A stretch of 64,000 nt of DNA from Galeruca laticollis. Taxonomy: Eukaryota; Arthropoda; Insecta; Coleoptera; Chrysomelidae. The position numbers and the translations under genes are program-made. This document shows positions 44,011 through 55,469 of the stretch, in pieces. Every line of letters begins with the position of its first letter. The first letter of the stretch is position 1. The notes below the pieces were generated by a model. The model did no database searches. It saw only the letters and a list, made by a program, of their open reading frames with translations, and was not told the origin of the DNA. Location of the stretch: contig OY998175.1 in the NCBI GenBank assembly GCA_963921935.1, forward strand, positions 173,945,262-174,009,261, given 5' to 3'.

Positions 44011-46005
44011 TCAAAATTAAAAAAATTGTGCAGCTTCATGTTTAACTTAAAATATCTCTAGAAATATTGACTTTATCGTTATGATGAGAGTGTGAATTAT
44101 TCCTGTAAAAAAAATAGGGCAAACGAAAAAAGTTGCTAAAATTTCTATTCCGCTAGTGGCGTAGAATTTGGGAACGATTAACCAGTCACTTGCTCCTGTC
44201 GACCGCTTCTGGTAGTAGTAGTCAGAAACGTCTGTTTAACATAATTTAGTATTGTGTACACTGTACAGAGTCTACACTTTCTGCCAAATATAAAATGGAT
44301 ACGTAAAGTGCGTTTAAAGTACTGTGCAGAAACCGTTTGTAATTTTTTAACAAAACAACATGTAACGCAGTAAGTAGGTAAATTTTATTGAGGATGAATC
44401 TTCATAATTTGAAGTCAGGATTGTACTGTTAAATTATTTCCAATAAGTAATGAAGCAACTCAGCATGGAGCATGTAGCATGTATATCCAAATTATTTTTC
44501 AAAATTGCGTGAGTAATACGGTTATGTATAATTCAAATGCTTCGATTCTATAAATTTCAACATGTTTGCAGATATACTTGTTTACGACAAAATTGAAACA
44601 AATACCTATTAATATCCACTAATAGGTGAACTATTCATTCATTCATTCAATATTCTTATCAGGAGAATACGGTAGGTGTTCCAACGAATTTGCTCCATCA
44701 ATTGGCTCGTGGCTCGATAATATTCTCTACTCCAATGTCCCACATTATGAATAAAGAAGTGGGGAAGCGCCACATTGTGGCGTATACGCAGACTTCTAAT
44801 CAGTAATTTCAGTTTAATGTACATTTAAATTATAGATTTAGTCTAATAATCAATATAATAACAAAATAATGAAACATAAATATTCTCTATCTAACAAAAA
44901 TAGAAAACGCAAATGAAACATACAACCACAGATTAAGTATTTATATTTAACCTCAAAACTCGATGGATGAAAATTATCTCAGTCAGAAGAGCCTAATTAT
45001 CAACGTTGTTTGTCGATATTTTTTTTTCAACATTATGAGGTCATTATAACGGTCCTTAAATGTATTTGAAAAGGAGATATCAAGAAGAAGACAACCTAAA
45101 ACAAAACCAATGAAAAGTAATCTGAAATTATTATTTCGCCCTTCATTCAAACGAAATAATTCAATAAACAAAGGTTAGAAGTCAATTTTTCTCTATTGGA
45201 GTGGTTTCAGCCCATACTCATTCCGAATCCGTTTATACCTATGCTCTAACACTTTTCGTTCGTCCGCTGAAGCTGAAATCGGAGAGACAGATGGACCGAC
45301 GGACGCATACTAGAATAGAGGAGTCTGTCGACTTGTGTTTAGAAGTCTGATTATATTACACTATGTTAATGGAAAAGAGTTCCAACATTCTTTTTATTTT
45401 TGGTGGTTGTTCTGTCCTTAATTTTGACTCAGTGAGATGGTTCTACTCCAAAGCTGGTTAACTAACTGATATGATAATAGAAATGGACCGACCACTTTCT
45501 ATCAACGCCTTGAATGCTACAATGCCTTTCTACTGATATGCTACACATGGTATATTCCATATTTAAAAATAAGGATTTGGGGATGTGGAAAGGAGGAGGT
45601 TGACAAATAACATATGTCTGTATCGTGAAAATCTGTCCCCCTTAGAACAAAAATCGATGGTGTCAAAGCATTTTCTTAAAATGTAATGAATATTGCCAAA
45701 TAATGGGGCGGACTTTTCTGTGGCACACTCTGTAATGTTACGGACAATGTGAATAATTGGGCATTATTCATAATGCCCAGGCAATTTAGAAAATTCCCGA
45801 AGAGATAAATTATATAGAAAATATTACATTGCACGGATATTATGAATAATGCCGAAAGTCGAGTGAGTAATTTGAAAATATTTTTATTCTTATTTCTCTA
45901 CATACCAAAATTAGAGGATTTATTATATTAAATAACAACAAACTAACTAACTGAAAAAGAATCGTACAAATATATATACATACAAAATGTCAAATCCTAG
46001 AGTTT
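44011..46005. other. No recognised gene
   Basis: About 2 kb without an assignable frame. GGACTTTTCTGTGGCACACTC (45713) followed by TGTA is a possible transposon end that could pair with 42922. Nothing else is supported. Confidence 0.4.
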
Positions 46006-47155
46006 CTATTTATTACAGCAGCTTCCACATTTCGAGTTACATAGCTTTTTTTTACTACACATGAACTTATCAGATCTACAGCCGCATCGGCTACAGCCTT
46101 GGCCTCCAGTTATGGATGAAATTCTTGCACATTTTCTTACTGAAATCTCTGACTGTGGAATTTCTTCAGCGTGAATGAACTTTTCATTATGTATTGTAAT
46201 TTAGTCCCTAGCATAAAGTTGATTTAAAATTCCATATTTTGTGCCTAATTTATGAAGATAGGCATCAGTCATTTCAAGAACAAATGCCAAATAAATTCTT
46301 CCATCGATGCAATCTCTGTCGACATCTGGGACTCGAACTCTAACAGTGTCACCCTTTTTAGTGTCCAGATATTTTGAATTAGAGGTTTGAAGAATTTTTT
46401 TAGATTGCTTGATAAATTCTCCGCAATTGTTAATATGTCGGCTCTTCTCTTTTTTACACTGGGATCTTCTTAGGAATCTTAATACGCGCGTTTTTTATAA
46501 CTGGGGAGTCGAATTTCAGATGGATTGGGGATATTAATTTCTCTTTCGTTATTGTAAAAATCAGAGATTGGTTCAGATAACGAAGTTGAAGGTTGAACAT
46601 AAGAAGATAGTTACTCCTCGTAATGTTGACTTGACTCCGTTAAATAAGTTGACCCTGGTTTATTTTGCAGTGCGCCTTTTTCTAGAGACTATAAATTGAT
46701 TTCATCTTCCACTATTGCTTTTAAGCCCTCTTCACAATTTATATTAGCGAAAACATCTTCAAGTAAAAAACTTTTTAAATCTACTTTTAACTTTGTTCCA
46801 AACGTGGCCTCATACGGAGTACAGTTTATGCCACTATGATGAGCTATGTTCTTCATAAGCTGCACAAAACGCAACCTTTCTGACCAATTGTTGTTGTTAT
46901 TGTCTTTCAGCCACGAATAAAGCAGATTTTACATGTCCTGATTCGCACGTCCTACGGAGCCCTGACTTTGAGAGTATCTGGGCTCCTCATGTACACTCTT
47001 TAACTCGGACCACATGCTGCATAGTTATTTAATAGTACTGTTAGCAAATTATCTTCCATTATCACTCTGCTAAATGGTGGGCGCAACCAAAATGGTAAAA
47101 ATATCCAAAAGGACATGAGCTACTTCTTCTGCTCTTTTGCTTTTATGAGGTCGAT
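46006..47155 (-). pseudogene. KRBA2-like integrase-derived protein, broken
   Basis: In minus order: YRPLKSKRAEEVAHVLLDIF (about 47155), an SDNGR block (second catalytic Asp), EEPRYSQSQGSVGRANQD (about 46985-46930), then RFVQLMKNIAHHSGINCTPY (about 46870). After a gap, GDTVRVRVPDVDRDCIDGR and KLGTKYGILNQLYAR follow (about 46360-46205). The end is a Cys-rich tail to CGSCCNK at a TAG (46006-46008). This matches the integrase core, linker and C-terminal Cys cluster of a transposon-derived family annotated in insects as KRAB-A domain-containing protein 2-like. The catalytic Glu of G-S-V-E-R reads Gly, and the part with the first Asp is missing. Inactive relic. Confidence 0.75.
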
Positions 47156-47440
47156 AGTTGCCGATTGACGCAAGTACACCTCCACAAAAACCACCGAACA
47201 AGTCCAATACAAACTGTCTACGGCATGTAAATGAAACCATGAAAAGTCACTCTACATATATGTACACTAACTTATTTTTCATACAAAATGTCAATTTTCA
47301 AATGGCCGAAAAAATAAGAACGCGTTCACCAATCATGATGTCAGTTGACTTGGGGAGCTGAGGTGATGCTACAATAATATTTTCAGCTGTACTCAAAACC
47401 TCATTTTAGGTAGTTTATCGGTACATATATTTGTGGCAAC
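47156..47440. other. No recognised gene
   Basis: Short stretch between the integrase relic and a tandem repeat. A 67-codon plus frame has no motif. Confidence 0.4.
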
Positions 47441-47925
47441 TTTGTACCAGCTCTAACGATTTCCTTGAAATTTTGCAGGATGATGAGCTTTAAGTTTTTT
47501 TTCCAATTTATGCGTTTTTGACCTCAGAAAGATAAAAGGCACCAACATGTTTTTTGTAGCTCTTTTCAGAATCTTTCCAACGATATATAATAATTGAGAT
47601 ACTTGTTGCAACCTTGTGCCTTAAGAGCCAAAATGAGTGGTCCACACTTTGATTTTTATTCGTTTCTTCAAGTTTTTTCCAATTTACAGGGTTTCTGACC
47701 CCGGAGAGAGGAAATCACCTTCGACGTTTTTGTAGCTCTATTTAAGACCTTTCTAATAGTATGTAATATTTGAGATTTTCCGTGTAGCCTTGTGGAGGCA
47801 AAATAATTAATGTTTTTTTTTTCGTTCCTTCCAGTTTTTCCAAGTAATACAATTTTTAACCACAGAGAAAAAACACCCAATATGATTTTTGCAGCCCTAT
47901 TCAATATCTTTCCAACAGGAGAGAT
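47440..47925. repeat. Three-copy tandem repeat, 161-176 bp
   Basis: A TTTTTTCC(AA) landmark recurs at 47503, 47679 and 47840, each followed by a conserved segment of the form TTTTTGTAGCTCT...TTTCCAAC. The copies are about 65-75% alike by eye. Degenerate satellite. Confidence 0.7.
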
Positions 47926-48039
47926 CGATCTTCCGGGTTTCTGATGTACATTACAGGTGGAATGACCATCTGAGTCGAAGAGGTCGTTAATGAAAAAGGT
48001 TATTTTTTATTATTGTTTTAAATGGAACTCAATGTTTCT

Positions 48040-49075
48040 AGCTAATTCCACAATGAATAATGTTGAAAATTGTAAAAAATTGACAATTGTTTCGATAACT
48101 GAATATCATCGTCAGAATGTCAGAAGTTACATTTCATTTGATGCGTACCTTATGTTTAAGTAGTTATTTTTGGCTAGACCAAGAAGTGGCCCACCTTGTG
48201 ATTAACTTATTATATGTTAATAGAAAAAAGAAGAAGATGTGATATTGCAAATATTGAAGCTTAGATATTATTAGCCCTATAGTGATATTCTGGATCATCA
48301 TTTTTCCAATTAAGATCAGTATAACTGTGCAATGATATAGAAAACCAGGAAAACTATATCTGCTGATCTTTACAATTATCATCTAAGAAGACAGTTTAAT
48401 AGTGGAGAACTCTCTATATTTATCTGTTCATTGACGACTTCATATTGTGGGTTTCTTAGGTGTCTTCTAATTTCCAACTCTTCAAGGAGATACAGTTCTT
48501 GTTTCTTATCACAAATATGTAGTACTTCTAGTTCCATGTTAGGTGTCAATGAATGGATGGTGTCAAGTAGATGTTTTGCGTAATGGGATTTGTCTGGTTG
48601 CTTTAATCTATATGCTCGTAAGTGTTCACTGTATCGACTTTCAAAATTTCTAAGGGTCTGACCCAAATAGACAGCATCATATTCTGGACATTTGAGTTTA
48701 TATATACATGATTTCTTCAATGTTGGTATTCTTGTTTAAACATTCCAGAATTTTGTACTTACGTTATTTTTTGTTTTAAAAGAAATTGTTTTATGAAATA
48801 TTAGTTGTAATGCCACTTTAACCTCTTTTTTTTCTTTTAAAACAGAAAGTAACGTAAGTACAAAATTGTTGGTCTAGCCAAAAATAACTACTAAACATCC
48901 GGTAGGCATCAAATGAAATGTAACGTCTGTCATTGTGAAGATGATATTCAGTTATCGAAACAATTGTCAATTTTTTAGAATTTTCAACATTCTTCATTAT
49001 ATTGTGGAATTAGCTAGAAACATTGACTAATATGAGTAGATTCCACGAAGTAAGGGTCGAGACAGTTAATTTCGT
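48040..49075 (-). mobile_element. Penelope-like element with inverted pLTR arms
   Basis: The minus-strand coding tail (48720-48379) and 3' UTR lead to a pLTR segment at 48178-48040. A second pLTR copy in opposite orientation lies at 48871-49075 and ends ATTCCACGAAGTAAGG then GTCGAGACAG. The two halves also share an inverted CTTACGTTA-containing segment (48750-48783 against 48835-48868). This gives a head-to-head structure with its centre at about 48784-48834. Flipped partial copies of this kind are known for Penelope-like elements. Sequence closely matches the copy at 13.65-14.26 kb. Confidence 0.75.
48379..48720 (-). pseudogene. GIY-YIG endonuclease of a Penelope-like element
   Basis: 113 codons, opened by a TTG-adjacent frame (P-T-L-K-K upstream to a stop), so no true start remains. 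CIYKLKCPEYDAVYLGQT holds the degenerate GIY (YKL) and YIG (YLG) motifs. RYSEH gives the catalytic Arg, YLLEELEIRRHLRNPQYE the catalytic Glu, and the frame ends NCLLR. The usual Cys-x2-Cys pair reads C-P-E-Y here, so one zinc ligand is missing. The domain is otherwise intact, but the reverse transcriptase has been lost. Confidence 0.75.
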
Positions 49076-50815
49076 TATTTTTAATGCATGAATTTAAATG
49101 GTCGGAAATGGTTTTTACAATGCCTATCATCGATTATCGAGTGATTTCAGAAGCCCATAGTGGCTACCATCAAAAATTTAATTTTTGCAAAAATTACTTT
49201 TTTAAATGAAACTGACTGTTTCTAGATATTTCCACAATATTGTAATGTTTTTCTCATTTATTTAAACAGGAAACGGGTGGGATGAATTTTAAACACACTG
49301 TAGGCTCACTTACTTGATTTAATTATTCACTACACTACTCACTAACACTTAATTTATATATATACACAGTATATTCACTTAAACTAATTTATATAATCAG
49401 TTCACTAATTTATATTCACTTATTTACTTGTTTATCTCACGATGTCAAATTATCAACTAAACTGAAACTTATCCGCTGATCGGTCCTTTATATATACTAT
49501 TGCTTTTTTACTAGAGAATTCTAGACAAAAACAATTGGCTTTCTGGCATTTTCTAGATAAGACTGGTCACAAAAAAATGTAGATAAGATAGTCACTATTC
49601 GTAAACAATTCTAGGAAACCCTGCGCGTCCACCATAATTTTAACTTCCATACCTGGCTTAGACAGAGTCGGATTTAGGGATTATACCAGTGTGCTGTACC
49701 GTATTAATATATTCAAAAAATGTAAGAAAATTCTAAGGAACTGACAATATTTATTTATCATACATCTATTATTATATTACACAATAAAAATTAGGTATTC
49801 CAAATTTTTTACAAGAAACTTGGTATGATATATACTATAATAATAAAAGAGACAGACTTATATAAAATAAATAACGTATTATATAATTCTTACTCTTATT
49901 GAATTCATACACACCAAGAGCTTTTCTTTATATTTTTCCAACAGAACGTATGCAAAGAGAAATTATTAATGTGCAATACTTTATAATTAGTCTGTTATTA
50001 AATAAAATGGTTTTTCCTGTGTTTGGATAAATAGTAAGTTAAATTCGATTCTTTTTTAGACATTTTTTGTATATTTTTATAATAACCTGATTAATGCTTG
50101 CTTATAAGCACATAGTATAGTAGCAAAATATAGCACCCACATTACACCCTAAATTTTAATCATTGCACCGATTAAATATGTGAGATATTCAGTAAAATAT
50201 GTTTTAACCGTATGACTAATGAGTGCAAGAGAGACATATAGAAGTCTTTAGTTAGAGTGAGAAAGAGTAAAAATTCAATTTGTTAATAACTTTCTTCTAG
50301 GTGTGTAAACAAAAATTTTAGTTTTGCAATGGTGTGCAATCAATGTGCAATATATTGGAAGTATTTACATCTAATTATATTAATGTGGGCGCTGGCAACA
50401 AACTATTCCCCCAAAGAACTTTTCCTTGTAACTTCCCAGGAGAAGTTGTGTAAAGGAAAATGTTGCTTGTGCAATGCCTTGTAATGAGTGTGCAATATAA
50501 TAAAACTATTTCCAACAATAAATTCGAGGGTGGGTGACTAGGTTGATGGACCTCTTCGTAAGTTGTTATTCGACTCACTAAACCTATATTTGGTAGCAGG
50601 GAACATTACAGGATATAATTAGTACTCTTCAGTATAGCTCACATACTATGTTATTAAAAATATACTTACGTACAATTGAACTATGAAAAAAAACACATAC
50701 CCAAAGAATATCTACCCTCCAGAAACCAACAAGTAGGATCCACATTATATGGCGTTGTCAGTAATAAAATATTGATTTCCAGAGTACCAAAGAAGAACAG
50801 AGATGTTATCTCGAT
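49076..50815. other. No recognised gene
   Basis: Very AT-rich. TTTAAATGAAACTGACTGTTTCTAG at 49200-49225 is a stray piece of the Penelope pLTR end. No other feature was recognised. Confidence 0.4.
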
Positions 50816-51066
50816 TTCTTCCATGCTCTTCTACAAACAGGACGATAACGGCTTGATAGAAAGAAACCAGTTTTGTATTTTGGTACAGATGTTTAATGTG
50901 AGTAGAGCATTTTCAGTTTATTAACAAACCATCAGTGCCCCCTGTAAGAGTTAAAATTGATCTCTCAGTATCAGGATGGAATAAAAAGGGTTTAAAAGCC
51001 CTTAAGCCAGTTATATTCAATTTACTTATATGGTCAGGATGTACAACAAATCCTCACAATTAGAAG
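50816..51066 (-). repeat. Second copy of the 33.7-kb Penelope-like segment
   Basis: On the minus strand the order TTCTAATTGTGAGGATTTG, CTCTTACAGGGGGCACTGAT and TTTTGTATTTTGGTACA-complement matches 33687-33890. The hammerhead-like core is disrupted here (CACTGATGGTTTG lacks the extra bases and GAAA). Confidence 0.65.
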
Positions 51067-51968
51067 ACCCATTGAAAATAAATTATTTTGGCCAGTTTCT
51101 GAACGCGTGAGAAAAATACATACTTTGATCAATTGCACTATTTTGCTAATCATTAATAATGAATACAAATGATTTGGAGTTCCAGAGACTCCGCAACGCA
51201 ATGAGTGTTACATTTTCTGACTACGCCGGTTAAGGGTTAGAAGTGAACAAGATATAGTTCACATCAACATTTCAAATTACTTACCCTCTAATTTAAATAG
51301 CCAAGGTTGCCAGTAAATTACTTGACGTGTGAATGTTATGTCTTCTTACAATCTGCCTTGTATCAAACAAATTTAAAAGGTACTCGTAGGTAGGTTCGTT
51401 TTAGCTCACGGAATTCATATTGATGTTCGTTCAAAGTACCGTTCAGAATGATATTTTTCATCAAATTATTTTCAAAGTACGTTATTGCTTTTCAAGTATT
51501 TCTAACCATCCCAAGATTAGGAAATATATTTTTTCAATACTCATGGACTTTATGTTGTTTGAGAGATAGAAAAGATTTATATTACGATCTAGCATTCCAA
51601 GCAGTAATTGAAATTATCGTCTTTATGCAAAAAGCTTGTATTACATCGTTTCTCATTGACGTTTAAATAAAAAGTTTGAATAAGAGCAGGAATCTATATT
51701 CAAAGCGATTCCTCGACACCAGATTATCGAGGATAAACTTCCAGGCTTCGGATAATTTGAATCTCGTGGTGGATAACTGAAAGTAGGACATTACCGATTA
51801 ATAGATTACGAATAGAGCAGAACAATTTGTAACTTTTGATATAAGGACAAGGAATTTAATTCTGTAGAATACAGATTGTGCAGTTGCTAACAGAAGTTTG
51901 ATTTGACAGCATGCATGCGGTTAGTTATTGTGACTTTTAACAGTAAAATGTTCGTGCTCCATCTTTAA
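51067..51968. other. No recognised gene
   Basis: No frame or repeat I can assign. Confidence 0.4.
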
Positions 51969-52175
51969 TTACAGAATTGTTCCAAATAATGAGATTTGGT
52001 GACAGTATGGAATGAGTATAGTATTTTGGGTGTTAGAATATTTGAAAAAAAATATTCTTATTTTTTTTCCATTCGTATGCCAAAAAAGTACCAGGAATCG
52101 ATCAATATAATCCAAATTCACAGCATCGCCTTCAAAATAAATGCATTCACGCCAACGAACATTCAAGTATATCAA
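51969..52175 (-). pseudogene. Possible mariner-type transposase C-terminal scrap
   Basis: A 68-codon minus frame reads LNVRWRECIYFEGDAVNLDY then FLVLFWHTNGKK. The R-W-x-x-C-I-x-x-x-G-D pattern resembles the C-terminal end of mariner-like transposases. There is no catalytic domain upstream. Weak assignment. Confidence 0.3.
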
Positions 52176-52363
52176 AGATTTTTTTTATTAATTCAAAAAG
52201 TTTGTATTTAATCTACTTTCCTCGCGTTATGCACGCTCTAATTTTGTTTTCCTTTCAAAAAAATATCTTTTCAAAAAAGAACATTTATTTGACCTGTAAT
52301 TATACAACTTGTAAGAAAATTAAAGAAATAGTGGATATTTTATATAATACAATCTAAAACGTA

Positions 52364-52530
52364 AATGAAATTTACTGTCTCGACTCTTACTTTGTGGAAT
52401 CCACTCATATTACTGTTCTGATGATATTTAGTATCACAACAATTGTCCAATTTCTAACAATTTTTAACATTCTATCAATATATTGTAGAATTATCTAGAA
52501 ACAGTTAGTTTCATTTAAAACAGTAAAACG
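52364..52530 (-). repeat. Solo Penelope pLTR
   Basis: Starts TGAAATTTACTGTCTCGACT and runs through ACTTTGTGGAATCCACTCAT to GAAACAGTTAGTTTCATTTA. Both ends match the pLTR pieces at 13651-13686, 14240-14261 and 49030-49066. No coding sequence is attached. Confidence 0.6.
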
Positions 52531-52818
52531 TAAACACTTACTAACAAGATAATATCCTTAGAATGGTGTTAGCTTTCGGCTTTCGTCTATAATGTCATGA
52601 TAAGCGGCGCATATGTTACGGTCAATTTGATTAATCCAGGAATCATTCATGATAAACGGGCACTTTAAAAAGTGCTAGATAAAATGGGGAAATTTAATAA
52701 TTTTATATTTATGTATGATAATTATCACATATCCCGGACATTATAAATCAGTCCAACAACCTTTTGACGAGATAAAAATAGGTGACGCAAGATGTGATAT
52801 CAAATCATAAGATATATA

Positions 52819-53339
52819 GGGTGACACAACTTTTAAAATAAAGGTAAGCTATGGCTACATATTCACCCTTTATTCTTTATCAATTTGAAAGTTTCAAATA
52901 ATTGATATACTTGCGTTCAGCACTGTTTAAATAATGTTAGTGTTTAATGCATTTTGTTCTTCAACCGATCTTTTTGTGGTACAGATAAAAAAAGATTTTT
53001 GTTCCTTTTCTAGTTTTGTCAACTCAAGCAAAACAGATGGGACCCTCTCTTTATGTGTTTTCATAGTACGTATGAATCGGATGAAGCCTTTCTTTGTATT
53101 ATATTTCTGATAATATGAACTGAATGGATCCTACTTTGCACGTCCGTCTAAAATTTATACAGAAATATTAATGACTTTTGGTAAAATTTAAAGAAAGGAA
53201 AAGAGTCCGCTTCAAACAAACACTAACAATATTTACACAGTACTGAACGCAAGTACATCAATTATCTGAAACTTTTAAATTAATAAAGAGAATACAGTCC
53301 TGGATTCATGACGAGAAGCAGCGTTAAAGTGTCACTCCG
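52819..53339. mobile_element. 521-bp MITE, TA-flanked
   Basis: The ends GGGTGACACAACTTT and CGGAGTGACACTTTAA (complement of the right end) are bordered by TA (52817-52818 and 53340-53341). Inside them an 80-bp inverted repeat is strong: the left arm at about 52868-52947 (TGATATACTTGCGTTCAGCA) mirrors about 53213-53300. No coding content. A typical non-autonomous Tc1/mariner-type MITE. Confidence 0.8.
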
Positions 53340-53560
53340 TATTAAAACTCAAATTTCTGAGATAATAGGAGTTATTAAAATATAAAAGTTCCTACAACGG
53401 TGTGTAAGGCGCCGCAAACTATTTTGCATAATAGAATAAAAAAAGACGTGTGGCACTCGGAGACTGCCGCGGTAAAGCTATTGCATAGAGTTTTACACTT
53501 TAACGTTTACAATTTCTTTTTCTTTTTAGATCTCTTTTTAGCATTAGAAGTTTCACTTTC

Positions 53561-53990
53561 ACAGTCCTCGTATCAGCATGAAATAATCAAAATTTATTGG
53601 ACAGTCCTCGTATAATCATACAAGTATCAAAATTTATTGGACAGTCCTGGTATCAGCATAAAATAATCAAAACCTATTGGACAGTCCTCGTATAATAATA
53701 AAAGTATCAACATCTATTGGGCAGTCCTCGTATAAGTATGAAATAATCGAAATTTATAGGACACTCCTCGTATAAGTATAAAAGAATCAAATTGTATTGG
53801 ACAGTCCTCGTATCATCATAAAATAATCAAAATTTATTGGGCAGTCCTCGTATAAGTATAAAAAAATAAAAATTTATTGGACAGTCATCGTATCATCATA
53901 AATAAATCAAAATTTATTGGACAGTCCTCGTATAAGCATATGGGTATTAAAATTTACTGGACAGTCCTCGTATCGTGTCAGATTATTTTC
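53561..53990. repeat. 40-bp satellite in exact register
   Basis: ACAGTCCTCG or a one-base variant starts at 53561, 53601, 53641, 53681, 53721, 53761, 53801, 53841, 53881, 53921 and 53961. The spacing is exactly 40 bp eleven times with no indel. Odd units mostly continue TATC and even units TATA, giving an 80-bp higher-order period. The second half of most units is AAAATTTATTGG. Confidence 0.95.
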
Positions 53991-54401
53991 GTTACGGAAT
54001 TTCTCGATTCGGTCTCCACGCTCAAGGCCCGCGATACATGCTAATGCAATAGCTTAACAATCGACAGTTAAAACAAGTAAGACAATTTAATTATTAATCC
54101 AAATTACCAGTAACAGCTTAAAATGTATGAACATGCATAAAAAAAACAACCAGTAAATAATTCATTATCAGAACTGATAAGGAAATTAAAAAGCGTTTAG
54201 TGAACAAACAACAAGTAAGTCGAGACTATAGAAAAGACAGGAGCGGATCTAGATGAAAATGGAAAGTGAAGACGATACATACAGGAAAAGGAAAAACTAT
54301 TGAGAAGGTAAAGAACGGAATGAGGAGAATAAGAAAATTGAAACCATTAAGAGATCACCAAAAACAGCAACAACAAAAAAATATGAAAAAACATAGATTT
54401 A

Positions 54402-55031
54402 TTGACGGGAATGATGATGAAAATGGGAGAATCTATAAATGAACTATCGAATGAGATCAAGCAAATGAGGAAAGATAAGAAAGAGTATAAAGAAGAAATA
54501 TTAAAACTGAAAATTGAAAATAAAAAACTGAATTGGAATAATGAAAAAATGGAAGAATTGGTTGAACACATAGAAAACCGACTGGATCGAATAGAAAATG
54601 AGAAACGACGTAATAATATTGTAGTACAAGGAATACAGATAAATACTACAAATAAAAAAGATTTAGTAGAAGAGATGAGCAAATTTTTGGAACAAGAATT
54701 AGATGTGGAAGCGAGAGTATACAAGGCAATTAAATTGGGAGGGAAAACGTGTCTAATAAAATTAAGCAATGTATATGATGAACAGATTCTTATGAAAAAC
54801 AAAAATAGATTAAGGAACCAAGAAGAACAGAAAATATTTATTCAAAAAGACATGTCACCAAAGGACAGACAGATACAAAAGATAATTAGAATAAGACAAA
54901 TGAAGAGAAAAAAAGGAACATCAATTAATATTGGACACAGGAAGATTTATATTGGAAAAGACGAATGGAAATGGGACAATTCAGAAAATAGGTTGACGAC
55001 AGTTAATAACAATGAAAGACCAAAAAACTGA
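54402..55031 (+). pseudogene. LINE ORF1-like protein (coiled coil, RRM-like)
   Basis: A 209-codon open frame with a Lys/Glu-rich coiled coil (about residues 10-65, e.g. EEILKLKIENKKLNWNNEK). RRNNIVVQGI (about 72-81) follows, the typical start of an ORF1p RNA-recognition fold. After it come EMSKFLEQELDVEARVYKAI and LRNQEEQKIFIQKDMSPKDR, and a basic end. ORF1 proteins bind LINE RNA as trimers. Upstream frames from 54254 suggest that the true start lies earlier and was shifted. This is the best-preserved part of the element. Confidence 0.75.
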
Positions 55032-55465
55032 ATAAAAATGAAGAAACTGAAGAATAAAAAAAGAGAAGAAGGAAAAACAACGAAAATTAAATTAAATTAT
55101 AAGATTATTAGCAATAATCTTTGTAAAAATAATTATAAGAATAATAATAGTTATGGGCATTTTAGTAATAGTAATGAGTATCGTAAAACTAGTAATGGGG
55201 AACCGGGAAACATATCAATATTAAAAATATACAGATTAGTAGTTGTAATAAGTACAAAAGAAATAGTATTGAGGAAAAACAAATCACAAATACGGATAAA
55301 AATAAAATTAGCAAAGATAACGATAATAACAATAATTTCGAAAACAAGGACATTGACAAAGAAAACAACAATAATAGAGGCATTATAAAAATAGTTTCTT
55401 AAATAATAATCAAAGTGATAAGAATAATAATATGAATAGTAATACTAATAATAGAAAACAATTAG
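55032..55465. other. AT-rich spacer of the LINE
   Basis: Asn/Lys/Ile-rich low-complexity frames link ORF1 and the endonuclease. No domain is visible. Confidence 0.5.
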
Positions 55466-55469
55466 GAAA

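Noticed and set aside
50816..51066. A fourth hammerhead-like motif
   Set aside because: This copy of the 33.7-kb family has lost the GAAA and helix II bases, so only homology to the segment can be claimed.
53561..53990. Regularly spaced repeats that could suggest a CRISPR array
   Set aside because: The units are contiguous and similar along their whole 40 bp, with no unique spacers, in a eukaryotic retroelement-rich sequence. It is a satellite.
54347..54802. 151-codon minus-strand frame rich in Phe, Ser and Ile
   Set aside because: It is the antisense shadow of the plus-strand LINE ORF1. The same holds for minus frames at 55533-55865 and 57109-57582.
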